Shown: positions 1 through 6,115, numbered from the stretch's first letter. The stretch: 6,512 bases of DNA from Enterocloster bolteae (GCA_021769025.1 JAETTS010000148.1:1-6512); one strand, 5' to 3'. Made by a program: numbers and translations. Notes: generated by a model not told the origin, from the letters alone.

Positions 1-252
1 GTGAACAATCTGGTCATATTCCTTTAGCACCTGATCCCACAGGCTCATCACCGATTCCGGAGATGGCTGTGAGGTGGAAATATCGCTTCCATCCTTCAGC
101 TTTTCATAAAACTCCTTCTGTGTCAGGTTGATATCCTCAAAATATTCTTTTCCGTCAATCATAAATGGCATGGGAAGGACATAGATTCCTAATTCCTTCG
201 CCTGTGCCTGGGTAATTCCGCTGTTGCTGTCTGTGATTATCGCTACTTTCAT
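1..252 (-). CDS. DegV family fatty-acid-binding protein, N-terminal part (cut by window edge)
   Basis: This is the first 84 codons of a gene that continues beyond base 1. The translation starts MKVAIITDSNSGI, the N-terminal strand and Thr/Asp/Ser turn of the DegV fold. It also has the TSQPSP motif at residues 60-65, which in DegV/FakB proteins lies in the lipid-binding pocket. Members of this family bind fatty acids in the cytoplasm, and some (FakB) present them to the fatty acid kinase FakA; whether this copy does so cannot be told. The ATG at 252 is supported by AAGGAG about 12 nt upstream and a closer purine run (AAAAGGG). The gene begins 28 bp after the stop of the ABC transporter on the same strand, with no terminator-like hairpin between, so the two are probably co-transcribed. 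Full-length members have about 280 residues, so most of the protein lies outside the window. Confidence 0.9.
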   Translation of the reverse strand, partial: MKVAIITDSNSGITQAQAKELGIYVLPMPFMIDGKEYFEDINLTQKEFYEKLKDGSDISTSQPSPESVMSLWDQVLKEYDQIVH

Positions 253-280
253 CCCTTTTCTACACTCCTTTTTTATTCCA

Positions 281-2050
281 TCAAGCCCCTTCACTGTTAT
301 GGTTGGCCATCTGATAAAGTTCATAATACATTCCCTTTTTCTCCAGCAGCTCCTTGTGGCTTCCTTCTTCCACAATCTGGTTGCCTGCCAGTACCAGGAT
401 CCGATCCGCCCCCTGAATCGTGGAAAGGCGGTGAGCTATGGTCATGGTAGTCCGTCCCTGGGCAAGCCGCTCCAGAGACAGATTGACCAGATGCTCGCTC
501 TCATTATCCAGCGCCGATGTGGCCTCGTCCAGAATCAGGATCGCCGGATTTTTTAAGAACACGCGCGCAATGCTGATTCTCTGCTTCTGCCCTCCGGAAA
601 GCTTCACTCCCCGCTCTCCGATGTACGTGTCATACCCGTCTTTCAACTGGCTGATAAACTCATGGGCTCCTGCCATCTTCGCTGCCTCCATCACCTCTTC
701 CCTGGATGCCTTTGGCCTGCCGTATAAGATATTCTCATAGACTGTCCCGGAAAATAAGTACACATCCTGTTGTACCACGCCGATATTTAGCCTTAAGCTT
801 TCCAGCGTCACATACCGGATGTCCTGGCCATCCACCAGGATCTTCCCGGATGTGGTATCGTAGAACCTGGGAATCAGGTTGCACATGGTGGTCTTGCCGC
901 CGCCGGAAGGTCCTACCAGAGCTACCCTCTCCCCTGGACGGATGGTTAAGTTGATCCCTTCCAGAACCTTGGTGTGGTCATCCTCATACTCAAATCCCAC
1001 ATTCTGAAATTCGATGCTTCCCTTCACATGTTCCAGAGGCTTGGCACCTTCCTCGTCAAAAATGTCGATCTTGGAATCCATGATCTCCACAAACCGCTCA
1101 ATACCGGTCATGCCTCTCTGGAACTGCTCCGCAAACTCGATAATCCTGCGGATGGTTGTGAGAAGCGTGGTCACATACATGGTATACGCCACCAAATCCC
1201 CCGGATCGATAAGCCCTCTCATCATAAACAGCCCGCCGGCCACGATCACCACCACATACATCAAGCCGTCAAACATGCGGACCGTATTCTGAAACGCCGC
1301 CATATACCGATAGGTTTCCTTTTTAATGTCCAGAAACTTATGATTGTCCTGCCGGAATTTCTCAATCTCCACATTCTGATTGGCAAACGCCCGAACCACC
1401 CGGTTCCCCAGAAGATTGTCCTCGATCTTGGCATTCAACTCACCGATGTGCACCCTCTGCTTCTTAAAGGCAGCCCGCATCCTCAGATTAAAATACGTAC
1501 AGGAGACAGCCATAACCGGAACCAGCACAAAAATAATCACAGTCAGAAGCAGGTTGATTCTTGCCAGGATAAAAAAGGAAACTACCGCCTTGATAAAGCC
1601 AATGAAGAATTCCTCCGGACAGTGATGGGCGAATTCCGTCACATCAAACAGGTCATTGGTAATCCTGGACATCAGCTGTCCCACTTTCGTGTTGCTGAAA
1701 TAGCTGTCAGACAGCTTCTGCAGATGCTCAAACGCATCCTGGCGCATGTCAGTCTCGATTCTGGCCCCCATGATATGGCCGGTATACGCCATATAGAAAC
1801 TGGCAATCCCATCGACGATCCTAAGTCCAAAGTACAGCATGCCGATCCCCCATATGGTCTTGGCCGTCAGAGCCGCCAAGTTCTGAATTCCCTGGTTGGT
1901 GATATACCTAAGGATCAGGGGCAGCACCATCTCACAGATCGTAGTGAGGGATGCGCAAAACAAATCCATCACCATGATATTGATATATCGTTTATAATAG
2001 GGAGCAAACCTGCCGATCAACTCAGATGTCTTTCTCTTTCTCTTTTCCAT
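281..2050 (-). CDS. ABC half-exporter (fused transmembrane and ATP-binding domains, MsbA/LmrA-like)
   Basis: A 589-residue protein with the type IV ABC exporter layout. About six membrane helices lie in residues 23-305, followed by a nucleotide-binding domain from about 345. All ATPase motifs are intact: A-loop Tyr355, Walker A GPSGGGKT (380-387), Q-loop Gln428, signature LSGGQ (484-488), Walker B ILILD plus catalytic Glu509, D-loop SALD (512-515) and H-loop His540. One complete catalytic site argues for a homodimer, though a partner outside the window is possible. Such proteins export lipids, drugs or peptides; the substrate cannot be inferred. There are two in-frame ATGs, at 2056 and 2050. 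AAAGGA (2062-2057) directly abuts the first and lies 6 nt before the second, so 2050 is preferred; the alternative product is two residues longer. The gene is divergent from the regulator at 2211 and is followed by the DegV-family gene. Confidence 0.93.
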   Translation of the reverse strand: MEKRKRKTSELIGRFAPYYKRYINIMVMDLFCASLTTICEMVLPLILRYITNQGIQNLAALTAKTIWGIGMLYFGLRIVDGIASFYMAYTGHIMGARIETDMRQDAFEHLQKLSDSYFSNTKVGQLMSRITNDLFDVTEFAHHCPEEFFIGFIKAVVSFFILARINLLLTVIIFVLVPVMAVSCTYFNLRMRAAFKKQRVHIGELNAKIEDNLLGNRVVRAFANQNVEIEKFRQDNHKFLDIKKETYRYMAAFQNTVRMFDGLMYVVVIVAGGLFMMRGLIDPGDLVAYTMYVTTLLTTIRRIIEFAEQFQRGMTGIERFVEIMDSKIDIFDEEGAKPLEHVKGSIEFQNVGFEYEDDHTKVLEGINLTIRPGERVALVGPSGGGKTTMCNLIPRFYDTTSGKILVDGQDIRYVTLESLRLNIGVVQQDVYLFSGTVYENILYGRPKASREEVMEAAKMAGAHEFISQLKDGYDTYIGERGVKLSGGQKQRISIARVFLKNPAILILDEATSALDNESEHLVNLSLERLAQGRTTMTIAHRLSTIQGADRILVLAGNQIVEEGSHKELLEKKGMYYELYQMANHNSEGA

Positions 2051-2066
2051 ATTCATTCCTTTCCAT
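2022..2066 (-). other. Possible 14-codon leader ORF overlapping the ABC start
   Basis: An ATG at 2066 lies 7 nt after GAAGGAG (2080-2074), the best Shine-Dalgarno match in front of the ABC gene. It opens a frame different from the ABC frame, encodes MERNEYGKEKEKDI and stops at TGA 2024-2022, inside the ABC coding region. The weaker AAAGGA of the ABC gene lies within this small ORF. It could set up translational coupling or interference. It could equally be chance in a purine-rich start region. The peptide is highly charged and resembles no known protein. Confidence 0.2.
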
Positions 2067-2100
2067 TTTCCAACTCCTTCTATTCTACCCCATTTCTTCT

Positions 2101-2121
2101 GGAAATTCCATAGGAATTTTC
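2101..2121. repeat. 21-bp near-palindrome in the ABC upstream region
   Basis: GGAAATTCC and GGAATTTTC flank a 3-bp centre (ATA). Eight of the nine arm positions are complementary, and the ninth would be a G-U pair in RNA. It lies 45 bp upstream of the ABC transporter's first ATG, in the 154-bp gap between divergent genes. Symmetry and position suit an operator for a dimeric regulator or a small hairpin in the ABC leader. No copy was noticed elsewhere in the window. Confidence 0.4.
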
Positions 2122-2145
2122 GTTTTATTCTGTTTTAGAAACTCA

Positions 2146-2174
2146 TAGAAAAAAGCCTGTGCCAATGTTATAAT
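2146..2174 (+). promoter_or_regulatory. Promoter of the YheO/DauR-type regulator gene
   Basis: A perfect -10 box TATAAT (2169-2174) is preceded by TGT, giving the extended -10 TGTTATAAT. With a 17-nt spacer the -35 would be TAGAAA (2146-2151), only a partial match to TTGACA. Transcription would start near 2181 and leave a leader of about 30 nt ending in the ribosome binding site GGAGG (2200-2204). The symmetric TTATAA core also reads TATAAC on the minus strand (2172-2167), so an overlapping leftward promoter for the ABC gene is possible, but no good -35 was found for it. Confidence 0.6.
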
Positions 2175-2210
2175 GAAACCATCAACCACACAAATCAACG
2201 GAGGAAACCT

Positions 2211-2876
2211 ATGATACAGCCAAACATCCTATTTACCCCTCAAGACCGATGTATTCTGGAATCCTACAAAACCACGGTGGAGGGGTTCGCAGAATACCTG
2301 GGCGAGGGGTATGAGGTGGTGCTCCACAGCCTGGAAAACTTAAACCATTCCGTTATCAAGATCATCAACGGCCACCATACCGGAAGAAAAGAAGGAGCTC
2401 CCATCACCGACATTGCCCTGGACATGCTAAACCGCATCCAGACAGAAGGCCTTCCTGGGCATATCTCCTATTTTACCCACAACAAAAATGGAGAGCCGCT
2501 GAAATCCACCACCATCACCATAGCCGGAACCGAGGGGAAGATCATTGCTCTCTTATGCATCAATTTCTATTTAAACACCCCCATCTCCTCGATTCTGGCT
2601 GACTTTCATCCCACAGGCGCGGCAGAGCGAAAATATCAAAATGAAAACTATGCTGACAATCCTCAGGAATTGGTAGCGAGAGCCGTATCCGCAGCTATGG
2701 AGCAGGTAAAGTTGAATCCCACAATTCCCACCTCCCTAAAAAAGCGGGAAATCATAAGCATTTTGGATGAGCAGGGCATTTTCCAGTTTAAAGACAGTGT
2801 GATGCAGGTTGCGGAACTTTTAACAGTATCTAAGAATACAGTGTATCTTCATTTGCGCAATTTACACAAAAAATAA
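2211..2876 (+). CDS. YheO/DauR-type transcriptional regulator (PAS-like sensor domain plus C-terminal HTH)
   Basis: A 221-residue cytoplasmic DNA-binding protein of the YheO family. Residues about 15-125 form the YheO-type PAS-like domain; recognisable family stretches are EVVLHSLENLNHSVIKIING (35-54), GRKEGAPITD (58-67) and the LKST...LLCIN block (97-117). Residues about 175-221 form the family's HTH domain, with the pattern GIFQFKDSVMQVAELLTVSKNTVYLHL; the recognition helix is around SKNTVYLHL. Length matches the family (about 210-240), and both domains look intact. The characterised member DauR of Pseudomonas represses D-arginine utilisation genes, and relatives often sit beside ridA and amino-acid genes, as here. 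The likely role is sensing an amino acid or derivative and controlling the ridA cluster, whether as repressor or activator. The start at 2211 has GGAGG 6 nt upstream. The effector is unknown. Confidence 0.9.
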   Translation: MIQPNILFTPQDRCILESYKTTVEGFAEYLGEGYEVVLHSLENLNHSVIKIINGHHTGRKEGAPITDIALDMLNRIQTEGLPGHISYFTHNKNGEPLKSTTITIAGTEGKIIALLCINFYLNTPISSILADFHPTGAAERKYQNENYADNPQELVARAVSAAMEQVKLNPTIPTSLKKREIISILDEQGIFQFKDSVMQVAELLTVSKNTVYLHLRNLHKK

Positions 2877-2892
2877 ACTATTTTTTAGTGTA
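2863..2892 (+). repeat. AT-rich hairpin spanning the regulator's stop codon
   Basis: In RNA, TACACAAAAAATA (2863-2875) can pair with TATTTTTT-A-GTGTA (2879-2892). This forms 13 base pairs with a single bulged A (2887) and the loop AAC. The regulator's TAA stop (2874-2876) lies at the top of the stem. It is mostly A-U and has no U-tract after it, so it is not a standard terminator. It shares bases 2884-2892 with the inverted repeat at 2884-2909, so the two cannot form together in one RNA. Confidence 0.35.
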
Positions 2893-2923
2893 TATCCATA
2901 TATACTAAACTATTTTTTAGTGT
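2874..2923 (+). repeat. Two identical 18-bp direct repeats, 32-bp period, upstream of ridA
   Basis: TAAACTATTTTTTAGTGT occurs at 2874-2891 and again, without a mismatch, at 2906-2923. The start-to-start distance of 32 bp is close to three helical turns, so both copies face the same side of the DNA. Each copy is itself a palindrome, ACTA-N5-TAGT. Further ACTA/TAGT half-sites lie at 2904-2907 and 2926-2929. The first copy overlaps the regulator's stop codon and the second covers the expected -35 region of the ridA promoter. This is the pattern of a paired operator, most simply for the neighbouring YheO/DauR-type regulator; that link is inferred. Confidence 0.7.
2884..2909. repeat. 26-bp inverted repeat between the two direct repeats
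   Basis: TTTAGTGTATAT (2884-2895) and ATATATACTAAA (2898-2909) are complementary at 11 of 12 positions around a central CC; the exception (2890/2903) is a G-U pair in RNA. As DNA it is a candidate operator spanning the inner halves of both direct repeats. As RNA it is an AT-rich hairpin followed after four nt by a run of six T (2913-2918), so it could act as a weak terminator for the regulator transcript. Confidence 0.55.
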
Positions 2924-2938
2924 TATAGTAAGTATAAT
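2921..2938 (+). promoter_or_regulatory. Likely -10 region of the ridA-aminotransferase-carrier operon
   Basis: TATAAT at 2933-2938 is a perfect -10 box. Spacers of 16-18 nt put only TATTTT, CTATTT or ACTATT at -35, none resembling TTGACA. A second candidate, TGTTATAGT (2921-2929), is an extended -10 similar to the regulator's own TGTTATAAT. Transcription from the TATAAT box would start near 2945, giving a leader of about 40 nt. The missing -35 and the repeats lying over it suggest regulator-dependent transcription. Confidence 0.5.
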
Positions 2939-2971
2939 AAGATTTGTTCGTTTTCTTATTAATAAACTTAC
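2928..2971 (+). repeat. Interrupted inverted repeat just before the ridA ribosome binding site
   Basis: GTAAGT (2928-2933) pairs with ACTTAC (2966-2971), and AATAAG (2937-2942) pairs with CTTATT (2955-2960). A small internal loop separates the two stems and a 12-nt apical loop closes the structure. It ends one base before the AAAGGAG at 2973-2979. RNA starting near 2945 would lack the 5' arms, so it could fold only in read-through transcripts from the regulator gene. All stems are short and AT-rich. Confidence 0.25.
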
Positions 2972-2986
2972 GAAAGGAGTCGCGCA

Positions 2987-3361
2987 ATGAAAATTGTATC
3001 AACAACCACAGCGCCAGCTGCCATCGGTCCTTATTCCCAGGCGGTGGTGGTAAATGACCTGGTATTTACATCCGGTCAGATCCCTGTCGTTCCTGCTACC
3101 GGAGCGGTAGCCGAAGGGGGTATTGCAGAGCAGGCACGCCAGTCTGCAGAGAATGTGAAGGCGGTCCTTAAGGAAGCCGGAACCGATTGTTCTGCTGTCA
3201 TAAAGACTACCTGCTTTTTGGCAGACATGAAAGACTTTGCTGCCTTTAACGAAGTCTATGCCCAGTATTTTACCGGTAAGCCTGCCAGAAGCTGTGTCGC
3301 GGTAAAAGATCTGCCTAAAGGTGTTCTGTGTGAAATCGAAGCCATAGCCGTAATCAAATAG
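2987..3361 (+). CDS. ridA: RidA family 2-iminobutanoate/2-iminopropanoate deaminase
   Basis: A 124-residue YjgF/YER057c/UK114 (Rid) family protein, a small soluble trimer that hydrolyses reactive enamines/imines such as 2-aminoacrylate to 2-ketoacids and ammonia. This protects PLP enzymes from inactivation. Features of the true RidA subgroup are present: APAAIGPYSQ with Tyr16, the SGQIP strand (29-33), catalytic Arg101 in ARSCV, and Glu116 in EIEAIAV (equivalents of Tyr17, Arg105 and Glu120 in the E. coli protein). Length is normal for the family. The start has AAAGGAG (2973-2979) 7 nt upstream. It is the first gene of the cluster and lies 20 bp before a PLP-dependent aminotransferase, the enzyme class whose by-products RidA removes. 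It appears fully functional. Confidence 0.96.
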   Translation: MKIVSTTTAPAAIGPYSQAVVVNDLVFTSGQIPVVPATGAVAEGGIAEQARQSAENVKAVLKEAGTDCSAVIKTTCFLADMKDFAAFNEVYAQYFTGKPARSCVAVKDLPKGVLCEIEAIAVIK

Positions 3362-3381
3362 AGGAAGAAGGTGGAAGGTAA

Positions 3382-4605
3382 ATGGATGCAAAATTAAAAA
3401 TGAATAACCGGTTTAAAGACTTGGAAGGCGGTCTGTTTTCCTCTGTCACAAAGGCGGATGTGGGAGAAGGAGTCGGTAATTTCCTGGCTGCCGGAGGCGC
3501 CAACATGGCCTGGGCAGACCCCTTCTATCCCAACCCTTCGATTCCGGAGTCCGTGAAGAACGCTATGATGGAAGCGTTATCCGGTGGCACCGTAAGCCAT
3601 TACGTGATGCCCATCGGCGATCTGGAACTTCGGAAAGCGCTGGCGGAAAAGATAAGCACAAAAGACGGGCTTCCCATTGATCCCAGCCGCAACGTGATCG
3701 TGACCCCCGGTTCCGACAGCGGGCTTTTATTTGCTATGATGCCTTTCATCGAGGAGGGCGATGAGATCCTGGTTCCGGATCCCAGTTATCCCAGCAATTT
3801 CCTCAATGCAAAGCTTTTGGGAGCCAAGGCCGTACCGGTTCCCCTGTATGAGGAAGACGGGTATCAGCCACGGATCGAAGAGTTTGAAAAACGGCTTACA
3901 CACAAGACGAAAATGGTTCTTATAAGCCATCCCAACAACCCGACTACCACTGTATTCCGCAAGGAAGCCCTTGAAAAGCTGGCGGCATTTATTGTAGAGC
4001 ACGATCTGATTCTGGTATGCGATCAGGCTTTCGAGGATCATATCTATGACGGCATCGAATTCGTGTCCCCATGCACTCTTCCCGGAATGTGGGACCGGAC
4101 TGTAACCGTGTGCTCCATCTCAAAAGGGTTAGGCTTATCCGGATTCCGCATCGGATATTTGTATGCCAATGACCATATCATGGATGTCCTGTATGGGGCG
4201 GCAGTCAATGTCCTTGGCGCTTCCAACACCCTGGCCAGCATCGGTGCCGTGGCAGCGGTAAAGGATCAGGACTTTTTAAAAAGTAATTATGAACGGCTGT
4301 TAAGAAGAAGAAATCTTGCCTATGAAATCTTGTCCCAGATCCCCGGAGTGGAGATGAAACCCAGCGAGAGCGGTATCTTAAGCTGGCTCAATGTAAGCCG
4401 GTTGGGAACCAGCGCAGAGGTTGCCGATTACATCAAGGAACATGCCAACATCATGGTAAATCAGGGAACTCCTTACGGCGCACAGGGAGAAGGGCATATC
4501 CGCATTGTGACCGCATGTTACGGGGACGATGAAGATGCGGCAAAACGTTTTCAGGATATTAAGACAGCTTTGACAGAACTTGCAAAGAAAAAAGGAATCT
4601 GTTAA
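3382..4605 (+). CDS. PLP-dependent aminotransferase, class I/II (fold type I)
   Basis: A 407-residue cytoplasmic enzyme of the aspartate-aminotransferase superfamily. Recognisable residues are Tyr74 in the SHYVMPIGDLELRKALAEK block, Asn186 in HPNNPT, Asp214 in VCDQAF (binds the PLP ring nitrogen), the Schiff-base Lys248 in SISKGLGLSGFRIGY, and Arg374 in HIRIVTACYG (binds the substrate carboxylate). Two features are unusual. Phe217 stands where most relatives have the Tyr that bonds the PLP 3'-oxygen. The N-terminal substrate segment reads AWADPFYPNP rather than the common GEPDF-type motif. Amino-acid specificity is unknown; a lyase or racemase-like activity on this fold cannot be excluded. 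The ATG at 3382 follows AAGGTGG by 7 nt; the next ATG (3400) has no ribosome binding site. It lies 20 bp after ridA and 40 bp before the carrier, consistent with one operon. Confidence 0.92.
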   Translation: MDAKLKMNNRFKDLEGGLFSSVTKADVGEGVGNFLAAGGANMAWADPFYPNPSIPESVKNAMMEALSGGTVSHYVMPIGDLELRKALAEKISTKDGLPIDPSRNVIVTPGSDSGLLFAMMPFIEEGDEILVPDPSYPSNFLNAKLLGAKAVPVPLYEEDGYQPRIEEFEKRLTHKTKMVLISHPNNPTTTVFRKEALEKLAAFIVEHDLILVCDQAFEDHIYDGIEFVSPCTLPGMWDRTVTVCSISKGLGLSGFRIGYLYANDHIMDVLYGAAVNVLGASNTLASIGAVAAVKDQDFLKSNYERLLRRRNLAYEILSQIPGVEMKPSESGILSWLNVSRLGTSAEVADYIKEHANIMVNQGTPYGAQGEGHIRIVTACYGDDEDAAKRFQDIKTALTELAKKKGIC

Positions 4606-4645
4606 CCTGCATAAGACTATGAAGGTCTGGAAAGGAATAGCCAGA

Positions 4646-6034
4646 ATGGGCGAATCAACAACAAAAGAAAACTTAACGTTTCGCGGCGGCATTTTTATGT
4701 CCCTTGTTCCAGTAGCTATATTTTTTGGTTTTTGCGTCGTTCTTTTTGTATGGTTTAAGGCATTTAACATGGAAGCTCTCGCCATGGGCGGCTTTGTAGC
4801 TTTGTTAATCGGCGGAGTTTTCTGTACCAGCTACACCAAATTCTGGGATGCGGCAATCAAAGGTATCTCCTCCATCACCAGTGTGTCAGTTATTGTAATC
4901 TTTTTTGTCATCGGCATGTTCAGCGCCCTCATGAAAGCCAGCGGCTTGTCCAGCGGTTTCGTGTGGCTGGCCAACAGCATCGGCATGAAGGGCGGCCTGT
5001 TTGTGGCGTTTACATTTTTTGCCACCTGTATTGTCGCAACGGCTACGGGAAGTTCCATCGGAACCATGTTCACTGCGTTTCCTATCTTCTTCCCTGCCGG
5101 AGTAATCTTAGGCGGAAGCCCTGCCTTTATGGCCGGGGCCATCGTGTCAGGGGCCATCTTCGGCGACAACTTGGCTCCCATCAGCGATACCACCATCGCC
5201 TCCGCCTCCACCCAGCAATTTAAAGACGGACGGCCGGCAGACGTAGGCGGCGTGGTTAGCAGCCGCCTCAAATATTCGGCGGTGGCAGGCCTTATAAGCC
5301 TTGTCCTCTTTGCAATCTTAGGAGGCATCGGCGGCACCTATGAAGGCGGAACCATTGAGGCGGCCTCAAGCCCCATAAGCCTGGTAATGCTGATTCCGGT
5401 GGTCATCATGTTGGTGGTTGCAACCAAGAGCCGGAATATCTTCCAGGGAATCGGCGTGGGACTTCTTCTTGGCCTTATCGTGGGCCTGGCAGCCGGACTG
5501 TTTACCTTCCAGGATGTATTTGCCAATGACGCGGCCAACAATCAGGCAGTGGGCTTCCTCATCGGAGGAATCCAGAATATGCTGGGCACCGTTGGGTTGG
5601 TTACCGCAGTGTTTGGCATCATGGGAGTCTTAACCGAAGCGGGGATGCTGGATTATATGGTGGAAACCATCTTAAACAGCAAAGCTGCCAGCACTCCCAA
5701 GGGAGCAGAGCTTATCTGTATGCTGGGTATCAGCCTCTGCACTGTAATCTTCGGCGGCGTGACAAGCGCCTCCATCCTTACCTTTGGCCCGGTGCTGAAT
5801 AAAGTAGGCAGCGCCAAGAACATTCATCCCTACCGCAGAGCCAATCTTTTAGACGGAACCGCCAACAGCCTTCCCGCCATCGTACCTTTCATGAGCGTGT
5901 TCGTATTCATCGGAGCCGCCTTAACCGGCCTGTCACCGGTGGTTGTGGCCGGCGGAACCATCTACGGGTTTGCACTGTTTGCCGTGTTCTTATTTGCAGT
6001 TCTGACCGGATGGGGAAGGGCATCGGAAGAATAA
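4646..6034 (+). CDS. NhaC-family antiporter / probable amino-acid carrier
   Basis: A 462-residue integral membrane protein with about eleven hydrophobic segments. Family marks are ATGSSIGT (133-140 region) and GDNLAPISDTT (173-183), with the acidic residues Asp174 and Asp181 typical of NhaC-family ion sites. The C-terminal half has HPYRRANLLDGTANSLPAIVPF (from 394) where classical NhaC/MleN proteins have a TSPLIPW-type motif. This favours the broader NhaC group of organic-substrate carriers over a dedicated sodium/proton antiporter. With ridA and an aminotransferase in front, uptake or exchange of an amino acid driven by Na+ or H+ is the best guess. The frame is open upstream to a TTG at 4580 and an ATG at 4619, but only the ATG at 4646 has a good ribosome binding site (AAAGGA at 4631-4636, 9 nt upstream). 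No clear terminator follows the stop. Confidence 0.88.
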   Translation: MGESTTKENLTFRGGIFMSLVPVAIFFGFCVVLFVWFKAFNMEALAMGGFVALLIGGVFCTSYTKFWDAAIKGISSITSVSVIVIFFVIGMFSALMKASGLSSGFVWLANSIGMKGGLFVAFTFFATCIVATATGSSIGTMFTAFPIFFPAGVILGGSPAFMAGAIVSGAIFGDNLAPISDTTIASASTQQFKDGRPADVGGVVSSRLKYSAVAGLISLVLFAILGGIGGTYEGGTIEAASSPISLVMLIPVVIMLVVATKSRNIFQGIGVGLLLGLIVGLAAGLFTFQDVFANDAANNQAVGFLIGGIQNMLGTVGLVTAVFGIMGVLTEAGMLDYMVETILNSKAASTPKGAELICMLGISLCTVIFGGVTSASILTFGPVLNKVGSAKNIHPYRRANLLDGTANSLPAIVPFMSVFVFIGAALTGLSPVVVAGGTIYGFALFAVFLFAVLTGWGRASEE

Positions 6035-6064
6035 ATAGGTTTCAATAAGTAAGTCTCTATATTA

Positions 6065-6093
6065 TTGCCAATTTGCCAGATTCCTGCTATAAT
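6065..6093 (+). promoter_or_regulatory. Strong vegetative-type promoter for the zinc-ribbon gene
   Basis: TTGCCA (6065-6070), a 17-nt spacer and TATAAT (6088-6093) preceded by TGC give a near-consensus sigma-A promoter with an extended -10. Transcription would start near 6100, leaving a leader of about 47 nt. A second TTGCCA lies 8 bp downstream (6073-6078), inside the spacer. This separates the next gene from the ridA cluster. Confidence 0.8.
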
Positions 6094-6098
6094 TCTAT

Positions 6099-6115
6099 AT
6101 TGCAAAAACAGCAAT
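6099..6115 (+). repeat. Small inverted repeat at the predicted transcript 5' end
   Basis: ATTGC (6099-6103) and GCAAT (6111-6115) are perfectly complementary around a 7-nt A-rich loop. It lies at or just after the expected transcription start. It could form a 5' stem-loop that stabilises the mRNA or be a small operator. Five base pairs is short enough to be chance. Confidence 0.25.

Noticed and set aside
974..2113. Long plus-strand open frame of about 380 codons across the ABC gene
   Set aside because: It is antisense to a transporter with every ATPase motif intact, and its translation is His/Gln/Pro/Arg-rich with no recognisable domain. No plausible ribosome binding site was identified.
2999..3391. 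Minus-strand open frame of 130 codons opposite ridA
   Set aside because: It lies opposite an unmistakable RidA, and its translation is Cys/Arg/Gly-rich with no family resemblance.
4580..4645. Upstream extension of the carrier to TTG 4580 or ATG 4619
   Set aside because: TTG 4580 overlaps the aminotransferase end and adds a charged tail. Neither start has a well-placed ribosome binding site, while 4646 does.
4831..5337. Minus-strand open frame of 168 codons within the carrier gene
   Set aside because: It is a shadow of an Ala/Gly-rich membrane-protein gene; the translation is Pro/Met/Ala-rich and low in complexity.
6035..6064. Terminator after the carrier gene
   Set aside because: No GC-rich stem followed by a T-tract is visible between the stop codon and the next promoter.
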